A stretch of DNA of 64,000 nt, taken from assembly GCF_036336025.1 (NCBI RefSeq), contig NZ_JAYKKE010000001.1, positions 901,710 to 965,709 on the forward strand, written 5' to 3'. Numbering within the stretch: the first letter of the stretch is position 1; each line of letters opens with the position of its first letter. Both the position numbers and the translations under genes were made by a program. The DNA is from Stomatohabitans albus (GTDB taxonomy: Bacteria; Actinomycetota; Nitriliruptoria; Euzebyales; Euzebyaceae). Below the pieces are notes generated by a model. That model saw only the letters and a program-made list of their open reading frames with translations. It was not told where the DNA came from and searched no databases. Of the stretch, positions 34,336 to 41,906 are shown one piece after another.

Positions 34336-34510
34336 TGCAAAACCTCCCGAGAACAATTTGACTCAAAGAGTTCGTCTCGGTATCAATAGGAAAAATTGTA
34401 GAAGTATTCGCTTGTTCAGCCTCTGTTTGTTGAGCCTCAACTTGAGTGGGGATGGCTGTTAAAAATATACAGATGACAAGAGTCCAGCAAGTGATTAATT
34501 TAAGATTCAT
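34328..34510 (-). CDS. Small secreted peptide
   Basis: The precursor has 60 residues. Residues 1-27 form a classical signal peptide (MNLKLITCWTLVICIFLTAIPTQVEA) ending in a good signal peptidase I site, leaving a mature peptide of about 33 residues with one cysteine near its end (LGRFCNE). ATG 34510 is chosen because AAGGAG stands 9 bases upstream; ATG 34519 directly abuts that site. It has no recognised family. With the overlapping downstream 4-TM protein it forms a compact two-gene unit reminiscent of bacteriocin/immunity or signalling-peptide pairs. Confidence 0.62.
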   Translation of the reverse strand: MNLKLITCWTLVICIFLTAIPTQVEAQQTEAEQANTSTIFPIDTETNSLSQIVLGRFCNE

Positions 34511-34860
34511 GGTGACCATCTCCTTTCCTGAAAGTGAGTTTTTGTGGGGTAGTTTAATAGGGTAGTCAGTTAGGACTATAACTTAGAATCTCATGGATTT
34601 TGCATTTGCTACCTGTACTTGGGGCAATAAGACAGTAGCGGAGATGTCGATATTTGAGGCATGGGTTGCTCACATGACTGATAAACATGAATCTGATCGG
34701 GATTGATTGTTGAGAGTGCAGGACTGTATTCAACGCCTGTTACGTGGGATAAGGAAGTTAGTCATGTGATTGACTCCACCCAATCGGATGTCATGTTCTC
34801 AGCTGTCAAATGGTTGACTTGTTGCGAGGCAAAACTGAGGGGCTATTATGTGCCATTCGC
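34511..34860. other. Gene-free AT-rich interval
   Basis: It contains the ribosome-binding site and promoter region of the minus-strand peptide operon on the left and upstream sequence of rplJ on the right. One weak open frame on the plus strand (TTG start near 34703) has no ribosome-binding site or recognisable protein. I see nothing else definable. Confidence 0.5.
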
Positions 34861-35010
34861 CCGAGACCGTTGGCGTGCCCACGTATGTGGGAACGTAATG
34901 TCCAACGCAGGCCCGTATCCCTACAGGGGTGTGGTGTTGTGCCACGGATTTGATAATCCGATGGTTGACGGCTAACCAAACAACCCGTTTGGTTGTACCT
35001 ATCCGAGGAG
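34861..35010 (+). promoter_or_regulatory. Probable L10 leader region of rplJL
   Basis: The 150 bases before rplJ contain several hairpins (CCCAC/GTGGG at about 34878-34891, and AACCAAACAACCCGTTTGGTT just before the ribosome-binding site). This position is where the autoregulatory L10(L12)4 leader normally lies. I did not verify the conserved kink-turn, so the assignment rests on location and folding potential. Confidence 0.45.
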
Positions 35011-35016
35011 CACCAC

Positions 35017-35535
35017 ATGGCAACTGCACAAAAAACCGCCGTCGTGGCGCAGGTTCGTAAGGACGTCCAGGCCGCTACCGCAGTCGTAATGACTGAATAC
35101 CGTGGCCTTACCGTGCAGCAGATCGGTGAATTGCGTAACAAGTTACGTGACGCCGGTGCTCGGTACGTCGTGGCTAAGAACACCTTGATTCGCATTGCGA
35201 TGAAAGAAGAAGGCCACGAAGTTCCCGACGAGACGCTGAGCGGTCCGACTGCTCTGGCTTACATTGGCGAGGACATCGCCAGTGCCGCTAAAGCCCTCCG
35301 GGCCTTTGCCAAGACAAACGACAATCTGGTTATCAAGGGCGCATTGCTCGATGGCCAGTTCATGGGTGCTGAAGACGCCGAGAAATTGGCTGATCTTGAA
35401 AGCGCCGAGGAGCTGCTTGCCAGCTTCGCAGGCATGTTCGAATCCATGTTGGGTTACGCCCCGCACATGGCAGACGACTTGCTCACCGAAACCGCTGGGC
35501 TTATGGAAGCCCTGGAGGCCAAGAAGCCGGCCTAA
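35017..35535 (+). CDS. rplJ: 50S ribosomal protein L10
   Basis: The 172-residue protein starts MATAQKTAVVAQVRKDVQAATAVVMTEYRGLTVQQIGELRNKLRDAGARYVVAKNTLIRIA, typical L10, with GPTALAYIGEDIASAAKALRAFAK in the middle and a C-terminal helix that binds L7/L12 dimers. The start is ATG 35017 with GAGGAG upstream; eight in-frame codons before it are excluded. It is the base of the ribosomal stalk. It is not adjacent to rplKA as it is in most genomes. Confidence 0.97.
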   Translation: MATAQKTAVVAQVRKDVQAATAVVMTEYRGLTVQQIGELRNKLRDAGARYVVAKNTLIRIAMKEEGHEVPDETLSGPTALAYIGEDIASAAKALRAFAKTNDNLVIKGALLDGQFMGAEDAEKLADLESAEELLASFAGMFESMLGYAPHMADDLLTETAGLMEALEAKKPA

Positions 35536-35602
35536 ACAGGCCATGCCTTCGAGGTTTCACCCCAAAAGTTTCAACCCCCTGTATAGATAAAGGACCATTC
35601 TC

Positions 35603-35986
35603 ATGGCAAAGATTTCTGTTGACGATTTGATCGCCGCATTCGAAGAAATGACCCTCCTTGAACTCAAGGACTTCCGCGACCGCTTCAAGGAACACTTCGA
35701 CGTGCAGGCTGCTGCCGCCGTTGCAGTTGCTGCTCCTGGTGCTGCTGGTGGTGACGCCGGTGCCGCTGAAGAAAAGACTGAGTTTGACGTGATCCTTGTT
35801 TCCGCTGGTGACAAGAAGATCGGTGTCATTAAGGAAGTTCGTGGCATCACGAACCTGGGCCTCAAGGAAGCCAAGGAACTCGTGGACGGTGCTCCCAAGC
35901 CTGTTCTCGAAGGTGCTTCCAAGGAAGACGCCGAAGCTGCCAAGGCCAAGCTCGAAGAAGCTGGCGCCACCATCGAACTCAAGTAG
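35603..35986 (+). CDS. rplL: 50S ribosomal protein L7/L12
   Basis: The 127-residue protein has an N-terminal dimerisation domain ([21 protein letters not shown]), an Ala/Gly-rich hinge and a C-terminal factor-binding domain ([42 protein letters not shown]). The codons are those of a highly expressed gene (AAG, GGT, GAA). A strong terminator follows 48 bases after its stop, so rpoB is not co-transcribed and does not lie next to it in this window. Confidence 0.97.
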   Translation: MAKISVDDLIAAFEEMTLLELKDFRDRFKEHFDVQAAAAVAVAAPGAAGGDAGAAEEKTEFDVILVSAGDKKIGVIKEVRGITNLGLKEAKELVDGAPKPVLEGASKEDAEAAKAKLEEAGATIELK

Positions 35987-36033
35987 TTCTGGTGTAGCGC
36001 GGTCGCCTTGGGTGACCGTGGCTTCAAATCAAA

Positions 36034-36066
36034 AGGACCTCCCTGTATCGGGGAGGTCCTTTTTAA
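36034..36066 (+). terminator. Rho-independent terminator after rplL
   Basis: The stem AGGACCTCCC / GGGGAGGTCCT, with a TGTATC loop, is followed by five T residues. It is a strong classical terminator. Confidence 0.93.
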
Positions 36067-36179
36067 TAAGGTGTTGAGCTAGAAGCGTTTTAGCGCGTCT
36101 AACTCAACACCTTAAATGCATTCACCACTGGTCTGCTCATGAGCTGGACTCAAAAGCCCTTGACGTTGGATGCAGGGAG

Positions 36180-36377
36180 CTACTTGGTGGGTGGGTCGGT
36201 CTTTTTTCTCATCATGGTGACGGCCACAAATGAAATAAGGGTCAGTACCGCAAAGACTGTTCCCAACATTGAGGCAATTCCACCCGACGCCCCTTGTGAG
36301 CTTTGGTACAAGCTGTATCCACTGGTCAAGATCGTCAATACGGCAAATACTTTAACTGCTATGCGTGCTATGGCCAC
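36180..36377 (-). CDS. Small two-helix membrane protein
   Basis: The protein has about 65 residues from GTG 36377, preceded by GAGAGGTGAC; the frame extends 13 more codons without a ribosome-binding site. Two hydrophobic segments (KVFAVLTILTSGYSLY and SMLGTVFAVLTLISFVAVTMM) are joined by a Ser/Gly-rich turn, and the tail is basic. I recognise no family. Confidence 0.55.
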   Translation of the reverse strand: MAIARIAVKVFAVLTILTSGYSLYQSSQGASGGIASMLGTVFAVLTLISFVAVTMMRKKTDPPTK

Positions 36378-36508
36378 AAGGTCACCTCTCGTAGTCGAAT
36401 ACGTGCAAGGGGGCATAATAGACCTTTAGGTGCTGCAAAACCCTGGGCCAGATGGGCAGGATTAACTATTTGACCAGCACTTTTTGCCTTCATGCAGTCA
36501 ATCGATGG

Positions 36509-37399
36509 TCAGGTGCTAGGCACCGGACAACTTGGTTCACACTGGTGATGTGGCATGCCTGGAATCAGTCGAGCGAGTTGGGCGGCGGTGGCACAGGGAT
36601 GGTGTATGACATCGGCGTACCCAAAATGTATCGGGGTGTAGCCGTGAGCGAGTGCAGCCCTGTCTTTGGCACTATCTCTCGTTATTGCGTTAATACCCGA
36701 GTGATAGGCCTTGCCGTCCAGTTCAAGTGTGGTCTTAAAAGCGGACCAGATTCCATCCCAGACGTATTCCTTGGGGCCACGCCACTGGCGTTGGGCATTG
36801 GGTATGCCGTGTGGTGTTTCTACCTGTGTTACCCACTGGTATTCAAGAACGCTGTCGTATGCGGGTTGGCAGGTGAGTAGCTCGTAGGCAAGGCTTCTAT
36901 GTCGCTGCCGTGATCGTGTTTGTACGGTGTTTACTATCTGGCCCGTTGTGTTGATAAACGTTCGTCGGGTTGCGATAACAAACGCAGCGGCTTCTGCCCG
37001 TACCCGGGTGAAGTTAAGTACGTCAGCGAGCGCATCGCCGGGGGAGGTGGCATTGGTGCGCGGGTTAATGCGGCTGAGCCGGTCGAGTTTGTCGCGTCGT
37101 GGGAGGAGCCGACTTTCTGTGACCCGACCTACGGATCGGTGGGGTGGTAGCCATATGTCGATGTGCTGTGGTTCTCGTAGGTTGACTCCGCTTAGGCAGA
37201 GGCCTGCGGCCCCACCAATTCCGATGTGTTCCCCGTAATACAGCTTGGCGGCATGAACCCAGTCCATAAAGGTTGCTGGTCCAGGAGCGGTTAGCCATAT
37301 GCACGGCATCAACCGAGTCCATCCCGCCCGCTTACCTCGTTGCAAAAGCAGCTTTGTTGACGGAGAAGGAAGAAACCGAGTAACCCGATTGAACGTCAT
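36509..37399 (-). CDS. AbiEi/DUF559-like protein with C-terminal endonuclease-type fold
   Basis: The protein has 296 residues. The N-terminal two-thirds resemble the transcriptional-regulator-like region of actinobacterial DUF559 proteins (HIDIWLPP, the DALADVLNFTRVRAEAAAFVIATRR block). The C-terminal part ELDGKAYHSGINAITRDSAKDRAALAHGYTPIHFGYADV matches the very-short-patch-repair-like PD-(D/E)XK fold, with Asp and Lys in DGKAYH and Arg-Asp later. Many genomes of this group carry several such orphan genes of unknown role. No Shine-Dalgarno is visible: TAATAT ends six bases before the ATG, as in leaderless genes. Confidence 0.75.
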   Translation of the reverse strand: MTFNRVTRFLPSPSTKLLLQRGKRAGWTRLMPCIWLTAPGPATFMDWVHAAKLYYGEHIGIGGAAGLCLSGVNLREPQHIDIWLPPHRSVGRVTESRLLPRRDKLDRLSRINPRTNATSPGDALADVLNFTRVRAEAAAFVIATRRTFINTTGQIVNTVQTRSRQRHRSLAYELLTCQPAYDSVLEYQWVTQVETPHGIPNAQRQWRGPKEYVWDGIWSAFKTTLELDGKAYHSGINAITRDSAKDRAALAHGYTPIHFGYADVIHHPCATAAQLARLIPGMPHHQCEPSCPVPST

Positions 37400-37444
37400 A
37401 GCAAGATATTACATGCTATAGCAAATGTAAATAGGATTTAAGAT

Positions 37445-37480
37445 GTTGGGGTGGAAGCGTAAAAACACTTCCACCCCAAC
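37445..37480 (-). terminator. Hairpin after the acetyltransferase gene
   Basis: Thirteen complementary base pairs (GTTGGGGTGGAAG / CTTCCACCCCAAC) with a loop containing AAAAAC lie two bases beyond the stop of the minus-strand acetyltransferase gene. Confidence 0.75.
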
Positions 37481-37482
37481 AC

Positions 37483-37959
37483 TTAGAGGAGCATGTGCAT
37501 GTGCCGTTCGCGGATGGTGAATCCGAGTGATTCGTACATCGGGAGTGCCTCGGGTGTGTACTCCAGAGTTATTCGACCTACGTCTTGTTGGCGCAGCTCA
37601 TTAATCAAAAGCTCTATGAGCCGTTTAGCATGGCCTCGTTTTCGGTATGCCGGCTCGGTATAAACGGAGGAGAGCCTGGCTTCTTTCCCTGAGAAGTACA
37701 GCGGGTGCGGTGAGGTTAAAAACACATAGGCAAGGGAAATTGAAAATGCTTGACCGTTCTCAGTGGCGATAGCCGCCAAGAGAGCATCAGTCCCGAGTGT
37801 TGTTTCAAAATAGGTACGCATTAGATGGGTGTAATGCGCGTAGTCCGGAACCTGTTGAGCTATCCAGGCGTCGCCCTTAATGTCACGCTGAAAGTCCAAC
37901 CGCATACGTACAAGTGCATCAATGTCATCGGGAGTGGCGATACGGTATTCGATGGTCAT
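37483..37959 (-). CDS. GNAT-family N-acetyltransferase
   Basis: The protein has 158 residues. GNAT landmarks are the N-terminal YRIATPDDIDALVRMRLDF, the acetyl-CoA binding motif A YTEPAYRKRGHAKRLIELLINELRQ (Arg-Lys-Arg-Gly-His-Ala signature), and motif B ALPMYESLGFTIRERHMHMLL. The substrate is unknown. ATG 37959 is preferred over an upstream extension of 16 codons. No clear ribosome-binding site is seen; TATAGT lies six bases before the ATG, which fits a leaderless transcript. Confidence 0.86.
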   Translation of the reverse strand: MTIEYRIATPDDIDALVRMRLDFQRDIKGDAWIAQQVPDYAHYTHLMRTYFETTLGTDALLAAIATENGQAFSISLAYVFLTSPHPLYFSGKEARLSSVYTEPAYRKRGHAKRLIELLINELRQQDVGRITLEYTPEALPMYESLGFTIRERHMHMLL

Positions 37960-38072
37960 CGGCCAACTATAAATGCTGTATGGGGTGCTTGCGGGTGGGT
38001 CTATCAATCCCGCAAACGAGCAGGGCTGGAATGTATGTAGTCCGGTTTTGTATCCGGCCTAACCAGCAACAT

Positions 38073-38108
38073 GATTCACCCCCAAGCCGGATGGCAAGGG
38101 GGTGAATC
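38073..38108 (-). terminator. Terminator of the transcarboxylase operon
   Basis: GATTCACCCCC pairs with GGGGGTGAATC across a 14-base loop. It lies 16 bases beyond the stop of the biotin carrier gene on the minus strand. Confidence 0.8.
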
Positions 38109-38123
38109 GAAGGTGCGTGAAGA

Positions 38124-38489
38124 CTAGACGATCTTCAGCAGGCCTTGGCCTGGCTTCACGGCGTCACCAACCGACACGTGAATCTTCTCCACGGTGCCGT
38201 CTTGGTCGGCCAGTACTTCTGTCTCCATCTTCATGGCTTCAAGCACCATAACAACGTCGCCTTCTTTGACCTCGTCCCCTTCAGAGACAGGGATCTTAAC
38301 GACGTTACCGGCCAAGCTTGCAGGGATGCCATCAGCATCACCCACAGGGGCTGCCGCCGGGGCAGCGGCCAGGGTAACCCCGCCGCCACCAGAGCCAATA
38401 ATCACGTGTTCGACGCTGGGGGTCGGTTCTTCTTGAACCTCAACGTCTACTTCGTATTCCTTACCGTCTACGGTCACCTTCAGTTTCAT
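38124..38489 (-). CDS. Biotin carboxyl carrier protein (transcarboxylase 1.3S-type)
   Basis: The protein has 121 residues. Residues 60-121 form the biotinyl domain with EAMKMETEV; Lys87 is the biotinylation site. Residues 40-55 are an Ala/Pro/Gly hinge, and the first 30 form a beta-rich interaction segment like that of 1.3S. It carries the carboxyl group between the 5S and 12S enzymes. It is last in the operon, ten bases after the small subunit gene. Confidence 0.92.
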   Translation of the reverse strand: MKLKVTVDGKEYEVDVEVQEEPTPSVEHVIIGSGGGGVTLAAAPAAAPVGDADGIPASLAGNVVKIPVSEGDEVKEGDVVMVLEAMKMETEVLADQDGTVEKIHVSVGDAVKPGQGLLKIV

Positions 38490-38498
38490 GGGTACCTC

Positions 38499-38717
38499 CT
38501 AGGCAAACTCACGGCCAGACATAATCGCCCGGCGCCCCTGGTCGGCCCACTGGTGGCCGCGCTTGAATCGGATCTGCTTGACGACGGCACGTTCACCCAA
38601 GTAGCCAGCAACAGCAGCACTAATCACGCTGAGCAGCTCGGTGTCCGGGCCTTCGATCTGTTCCTGAAGCGCAGCAATCTGCGCTTTCAGGTCCTCAATG
38701 GTTGCAGCGTCAGACAT
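38499..38717 (-). CDS. Small accessory subunit of the carboxyltransferase complex
   Basis: The 72-residue protein has an N-terminal coiled-coil-like helix (TIEDLKAQIAALQEQIEG) and a C-terminal segment VISAAVAGYLGERAVVKQIRFKRGHQWADQGRRAIMSGREF. The latter resembles the C-terminal motif of OadG/MmdD-type and epsilon-type carboxylase subunits. It lies between the 12S and carrier genes and may link them. It has no membrane segment, unlike sodium-pump decarboxylase subunits. A CTAGGAGG ribosome-binding region precedes it. Confidence 0.72.
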   Translation of the reverse strand: MSDAATIEDLKAQIAALQEQIEGPDTELLSVISAAVAGYLGERAVVKQIRFKRGHQWADQGRRAIMSGREFA

Positions 38718-38726
38718 GTCAGCCTC

Positions 38727-40283
38727 CTAGAACGGCAGTACGCCGTGCTTCTTGGCCGGGGTTGCCTTGCTCTTGTTGGCCAATACCTCAAGGGCATTCG
38801 CTACAGCGGCGCGAGTTTCACCAGGTTCAATGACCCGGTCAACGAGGCCACGGGCACCTGCAACATACGGGGTGTTGAATGCTTGCTGGTAGGCGTCAAC
38901 CATTTCAGCACGCTTGGCTTCTGGGTTTTCAGCAGCCTCAATTTCACGGCGGAACACCACGTTTGCAGCACCTTCAGCACCCATCACCGCAATTTCAGCG
39001 GTTGGCCAGGCCAACACACGGTCAGCCCCAAGGTCCTTGGCTGCCATGGCCAGGTAGGCACCGCCGTAGGCCTTACGCAGCACAACCGTTACCAATGGGA
39101 CGGTCGCTTCCGAATAGGCGTAGAGCATCTTGGCTCCGTGGCGGATAATGCCACCGTATTCTTGCTCGGTACCAGGCATGAACCCAGGCACGTCTACCAG
39201 GGTGACGATTGGGATATTGAATGCGTCACAGAACTGCACAAAATATGCCGCTTTGTCTGATGAGTTGATGTCGAGCACACCACTCATCACCTTGGCCTGA
39301 TTGGCAACGATGCCAACGGTGCGGCCGGTGATACGAGCCAACCCGATCACGATCGTGGGTGCGAAGCCCGACTGAATCTCAAGGAAGTCACCATTATCAA
39401 CAAGACGGGCAATCACATCGCGCACGTCGTAGGCCTTCTTGGCATCGGTGGGCACAATATCGGCCATTTCGTTGTCGTAGGCGACATCGTCGAAGCCTTC
39501 AAGGCGTTCTGGTTCTTCAAGGTTGTTATTGGGCAGGAAGCTCAGCAGCTTCTTAGCGATCAATACAGCTTGTTCGTCATCATCGGCAATGAAGTGGATA
39601 TTGCCAGAACGCTGCATGTGGGCGTCTGGGCCACCAAGTTCTTCACCGGTGACATCTTCACCCGTTACGGACTTAATCACGTTCGGACCCGTAATAAACA
39701 TTTGGGCTTTGCGGGTCTGAATGATGAAGTCGGTCAGTGCGGGTGAGTAGGCGGCACCACCAGCACAAGGCCCAGCAATAATAGAAATCTGGGGCACTGC
39801 ACCGGAGAGGCGAACGTTTTGGTAGAACACCTTGCCGTACCCCGACAAGGAGTCGATACCTTCTTGGACGCGGGCTCCACCAGAGTCATTAATGAAAATG
39901 AATGGGGTGCCAGCCGTCAACGCGGCACTCAAGGTGTTGGCCACCTTTGTCGAGTGCATTTCACCAGCGGAACCACCCGCAACGGTGAAGTCCTGGCTCG
40001 CAATGTGCACAGGACGTCCAAGCACACTGCCGGTACCGGTTACAACACCATCGGCTGGCATGTCTGCTTCAGCCATTCCAAAGAGGGTTGTACGGTTTTC
40101 AGCAAAGAGACCGATTTCTTCAAAGGTTTCGCCGTCTACCAAGTCGGCGATGCGTTCACGGGCGGTTTTCTTACCAGAAGCACGTTGCTTTTCGAGGCGC
40201 TTCTCACCACCGCCAGCTTCGTTGTGGGCCTTACGCTTGCGGAGCTCTTCGATCCGCTCGGCCATACTGCGTGTATCTGCCAT
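38727..40283 (-). CDS. Methylmalonyl-CoA carboxyltransferase 12S subunit (acyl-CoA carboxylase beta)
   Basis: The 518-residue carboxyltransferase has two crotonase-like halves: EMHSTKVANTLSAALTAGTPFIFINDSGGARVQEGIDSLSGYGKVFYQNVRLSGAVPQISIIAGPCAGGAAYSPALTDFIIQ in the first and GIVANQAKVMSGVLDINSSDKAAYFVQFCDAFNIPIVTLVDVPGFMPGTEQEYGGIIRHGAKMLYAY in the second. It moves the carboxyl group from methylmalonyl-CoA to biotin (or the reverse). No biotin carboxylase subunit is encoded nearby, which supports a transcarboxylase over an ATP-dependent carboxylase. Propionyl-CoA carboxylase beta is the alternative. Confidence 0.92.
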   Translation of the reverse strand: MADTRSMAERIEELRKRKAHNEAGGGEKRLEKQRASGKKTARERIADLVDGETFEEIGLFAENRTTLFGMAEADMPADGVVTGTGSVLGRPVHIASQDFTVAGGSAGEMHSTKVANTLSAALTAGTPFIFINDSGGARVQEGIDSLSGYGKVFYQNVRLSGAVPQISIIAGPCAGGAAYSPALTDFIIQTRKAQMFITGPNVIKSVTGEDVTGEELGGPDAHMQRSGNIHFIADDDEQAVLIAKKLLSFLPNNNLEEPERLEGFDDVAYDNEMADIVPTDAKKAYDVRDVIARLVDNGDFLEIQSGFAPTIVIGLARITGRTVGIVANQAKVMSGVLDINSSDKAAYFVQFCDAFNIPIVTLVDVPGFMPGTEQEYGGIIRHGAKMLYAYSEATVPLVTVVLRKAYGGAYLAMAAKDLGADRVLAWPTAEIAVMGAEGAANVVFRREIEAAENPEAKRAEMVDAYQQAFNTPYVAGARGLVDRVIEPGETRAAVANALEVLANKSKATPAKKHGVLPF

Positions 40284-40297
40284 GATTTCTCAGTCTC

Positions 40298-41803
40298 CTA
40301 CTTCTCGGCGGGCTTCACGCTGACGGTGTGCGTCTTGTCACCAATGGTTACGTCGTAGGTGATCGGGATGCGTACCGTGCCAGATCCGCTATCACCGGCA
40401 GCCAACAGGCGTTCGGCTTCGAGTTCTTCGACGCTCTGGCTGACGTTCTGCGGGCCGTTCTTGCGGTTCTTGAAGAAGACCGGAGCCACGGTTGGGAACA
40501 AGGCGTAGGTCAGTACGTCTTCATCGGTGCCATCAAAACCTTCAAGCTTTTCGGCTTCTGCACGCAGGTTGTCCCATTCGTTCGGAATCAAGTCGGCTGG
40601 GCGGACGTCAATCTTTTCCTTGCCGGTCTGCTTGGCGGCCTTTTCAATCACCATCGGGTCGGTTTCGCCTTCGGTCTTGCCATAGTAGCCAAGCACCATA
40701 TCGGCAAATTCACCGGTCATGGTCTTCCATTCACCCATAAGGACGTTGAACACGGCCTGAGTACCGACGATCTGGCTGGTGGGGGTCACCAATGGTGGGT
40801 AGCCAGAGGCGGCACGCACCTTGGGGACTTCCTTTAACACCTCAACAACCTTGTCACCGGCACCTTGGGCTACCAACTGGCTTTCAAGGTTGGACAACAT
40901 GCCGCCAGGAATCTGTGATTCAAAGATATCCGTATCCACGGTGAACTTGGACTCAAACTTGGCATAGCGCGGGCGCACTTCAGCAAAGTGGTCACGGATT
41001 TCGTGAAGGGCTTCTTTGTCGAGGTCTGCTTTGTAGCCGGTGCCTTCGAGGACTTCCTGGAAGCTTTCGGTTGGGTTGTGGCCTGGCCCAAGTGACATGG
41101 AAGAAATAGCCGTGTCAATCAGGTCAGCACCGCTTTCCACCGCACGCCACAAGCTGACCAACGTTACCCCGGTTGTGGAGTGGCAGTGTACGGCCACGGT
41201 CATATCTGGCATCTCTTGCTTAATAGCGGCAACGATGTCGGCTGCTGGCTGTGGCTTCAACAGTGCCGCCATGTCCTTCAATGCGATGGAGTCAACACCC
41301 ATATCGCGGAGCTGGCGCGCAAGACGTACATAGTTGTCAATATCGTGTACAGGGCTGATCGTGTAGCAAATCGTGCCCTGAGCATGCTTGCCAGACTTTT
41401 GAACGGCCTTGATGGCACGCTCCAAGTTGCGTGGGTCATTTAGGGCGTCGAATACGCGGAACACATCCATACCGTTGATGGCGGCTTTCTCTACGAAGCG
41501 GTCCACAACGTCGTCAGCGTAGTGACGATAACCCAAGAGGTTCTGCCCGCGGAGCAACATCTGCGTGCGGGTATTTGGAAGGAGTTTCTTAAAGGTCCGC
41601 AGGCGTTCCCACGGATCTTCGTTCAAGAAGCGGATGCAGCTATCAAAGGTTGCGCCGCCCCAACATTCAGCCGACCAGTAGCCGGCACGGTCGATGGCCG
41701 CGCAAGCGCCGACCATATCTTCGGTAGCCATTCGTGTTGCCATCAGGGACTGATGGGCGTCACGAAGGGCAAGTTCAGTTACGCCAATGGTTCGCTCAGT
41801 CAT
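40298..41803 (-). CDS. Methylmalonyl-CoA carboxyltransferase 5S subunit
   Basis: The protein has 501 residues, close to the 505 of the Propionibacterium enzyme. It is a pyruvate-carboxylase-type TIM barrel with metal-site ALRDAHQS near the N-terminus, the carbamylated-lysine region VDSIALKDMAALL and the His-rich VAVHCHSTTG. The C-terminal domain (residues about 300-480) matches the PYC_OADA family. It transfers CO2 from biotin to pyruvate, giving oxaloacetate; with 12S and the carrier it runs the ATP-free exchange of the Wood-Werkman cycle. ATG 41803 is chosen; the extension to 41857 would add 18 unrelated residues. No clear Shine-Dalgarno is seen. Confidence 0.92.
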   Translation of the reverse strand: MTERTIGVTELALRDAHQSLMATRMATEDMVGACAAIDRAGYWSAECWGGATFDSCIRFLNEDPWERLRTFKKLLPNTRTQMLLRGQNLLGYRHYADDVVDRFVEKAAINGMDVFRVFDALNDPRNLERAIKAVQKSGKHAQGTICYTISPVHDIDNYVRLARQLRDMGVDSIALKDMAALLKPQPAADIVAAIKQEMPDMTVAVHCHSTTGVTLVSLWRAVESGADLIDTAISSMSLGPGHNPTESFQEVLEGTGYKADLDKEALHEIRDHFAEVRPRYAKFESKFTVDTDIFESQIPGGMLSNLESQLVAQGAGDKVVEVLKEVPKVRAASGYPPLVTPTSQIVGTQAVFNVLMGEWKTMTGEFADMVLGYYGKTEGETDPMVIEKAAKQTGKEKIDVRPADLIPNEWDNLRAEAEKLEGFDGTDEDVLTYALFPTVAPVFFKNRKNGPQNVSQSVEELEAERLLAAGDSGSGTVRIPITYDVTIGDKTHTVSVKPAEK

Positions 41804-41906
41804 GGCAAGGAACATAGTGGGCCAAACAGTCCTTGTGCGAACCCTAGGCCTAGCCAATAGTCCCGAAATTTAAAATGATTTGTTTTAGCCCACTGTGCAG
41901 GGAAGA

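Noticed and set aside
34703-34975. 90-codon plus-strand frame before rplJ
   Set aside because: TTG start without ribosome-binding site, composition not protein-like, overlaps the likely L10 leader.
38145-39260. 371-codon plus-strand frame opposite the carrier and 12S genes
   Set aside because: Antisense shadow of strongly conserved carboxyltransferase genes; no known similarity.
38499-40283. Sodium-pumping methylmalonyl-CoA/oxaloacetate decarboxylase
   Set aside because: The membrane beta subunit is absent and the small subunit has no membrane helix; a 5S subunit is present, so a transcarboxylase fits better.
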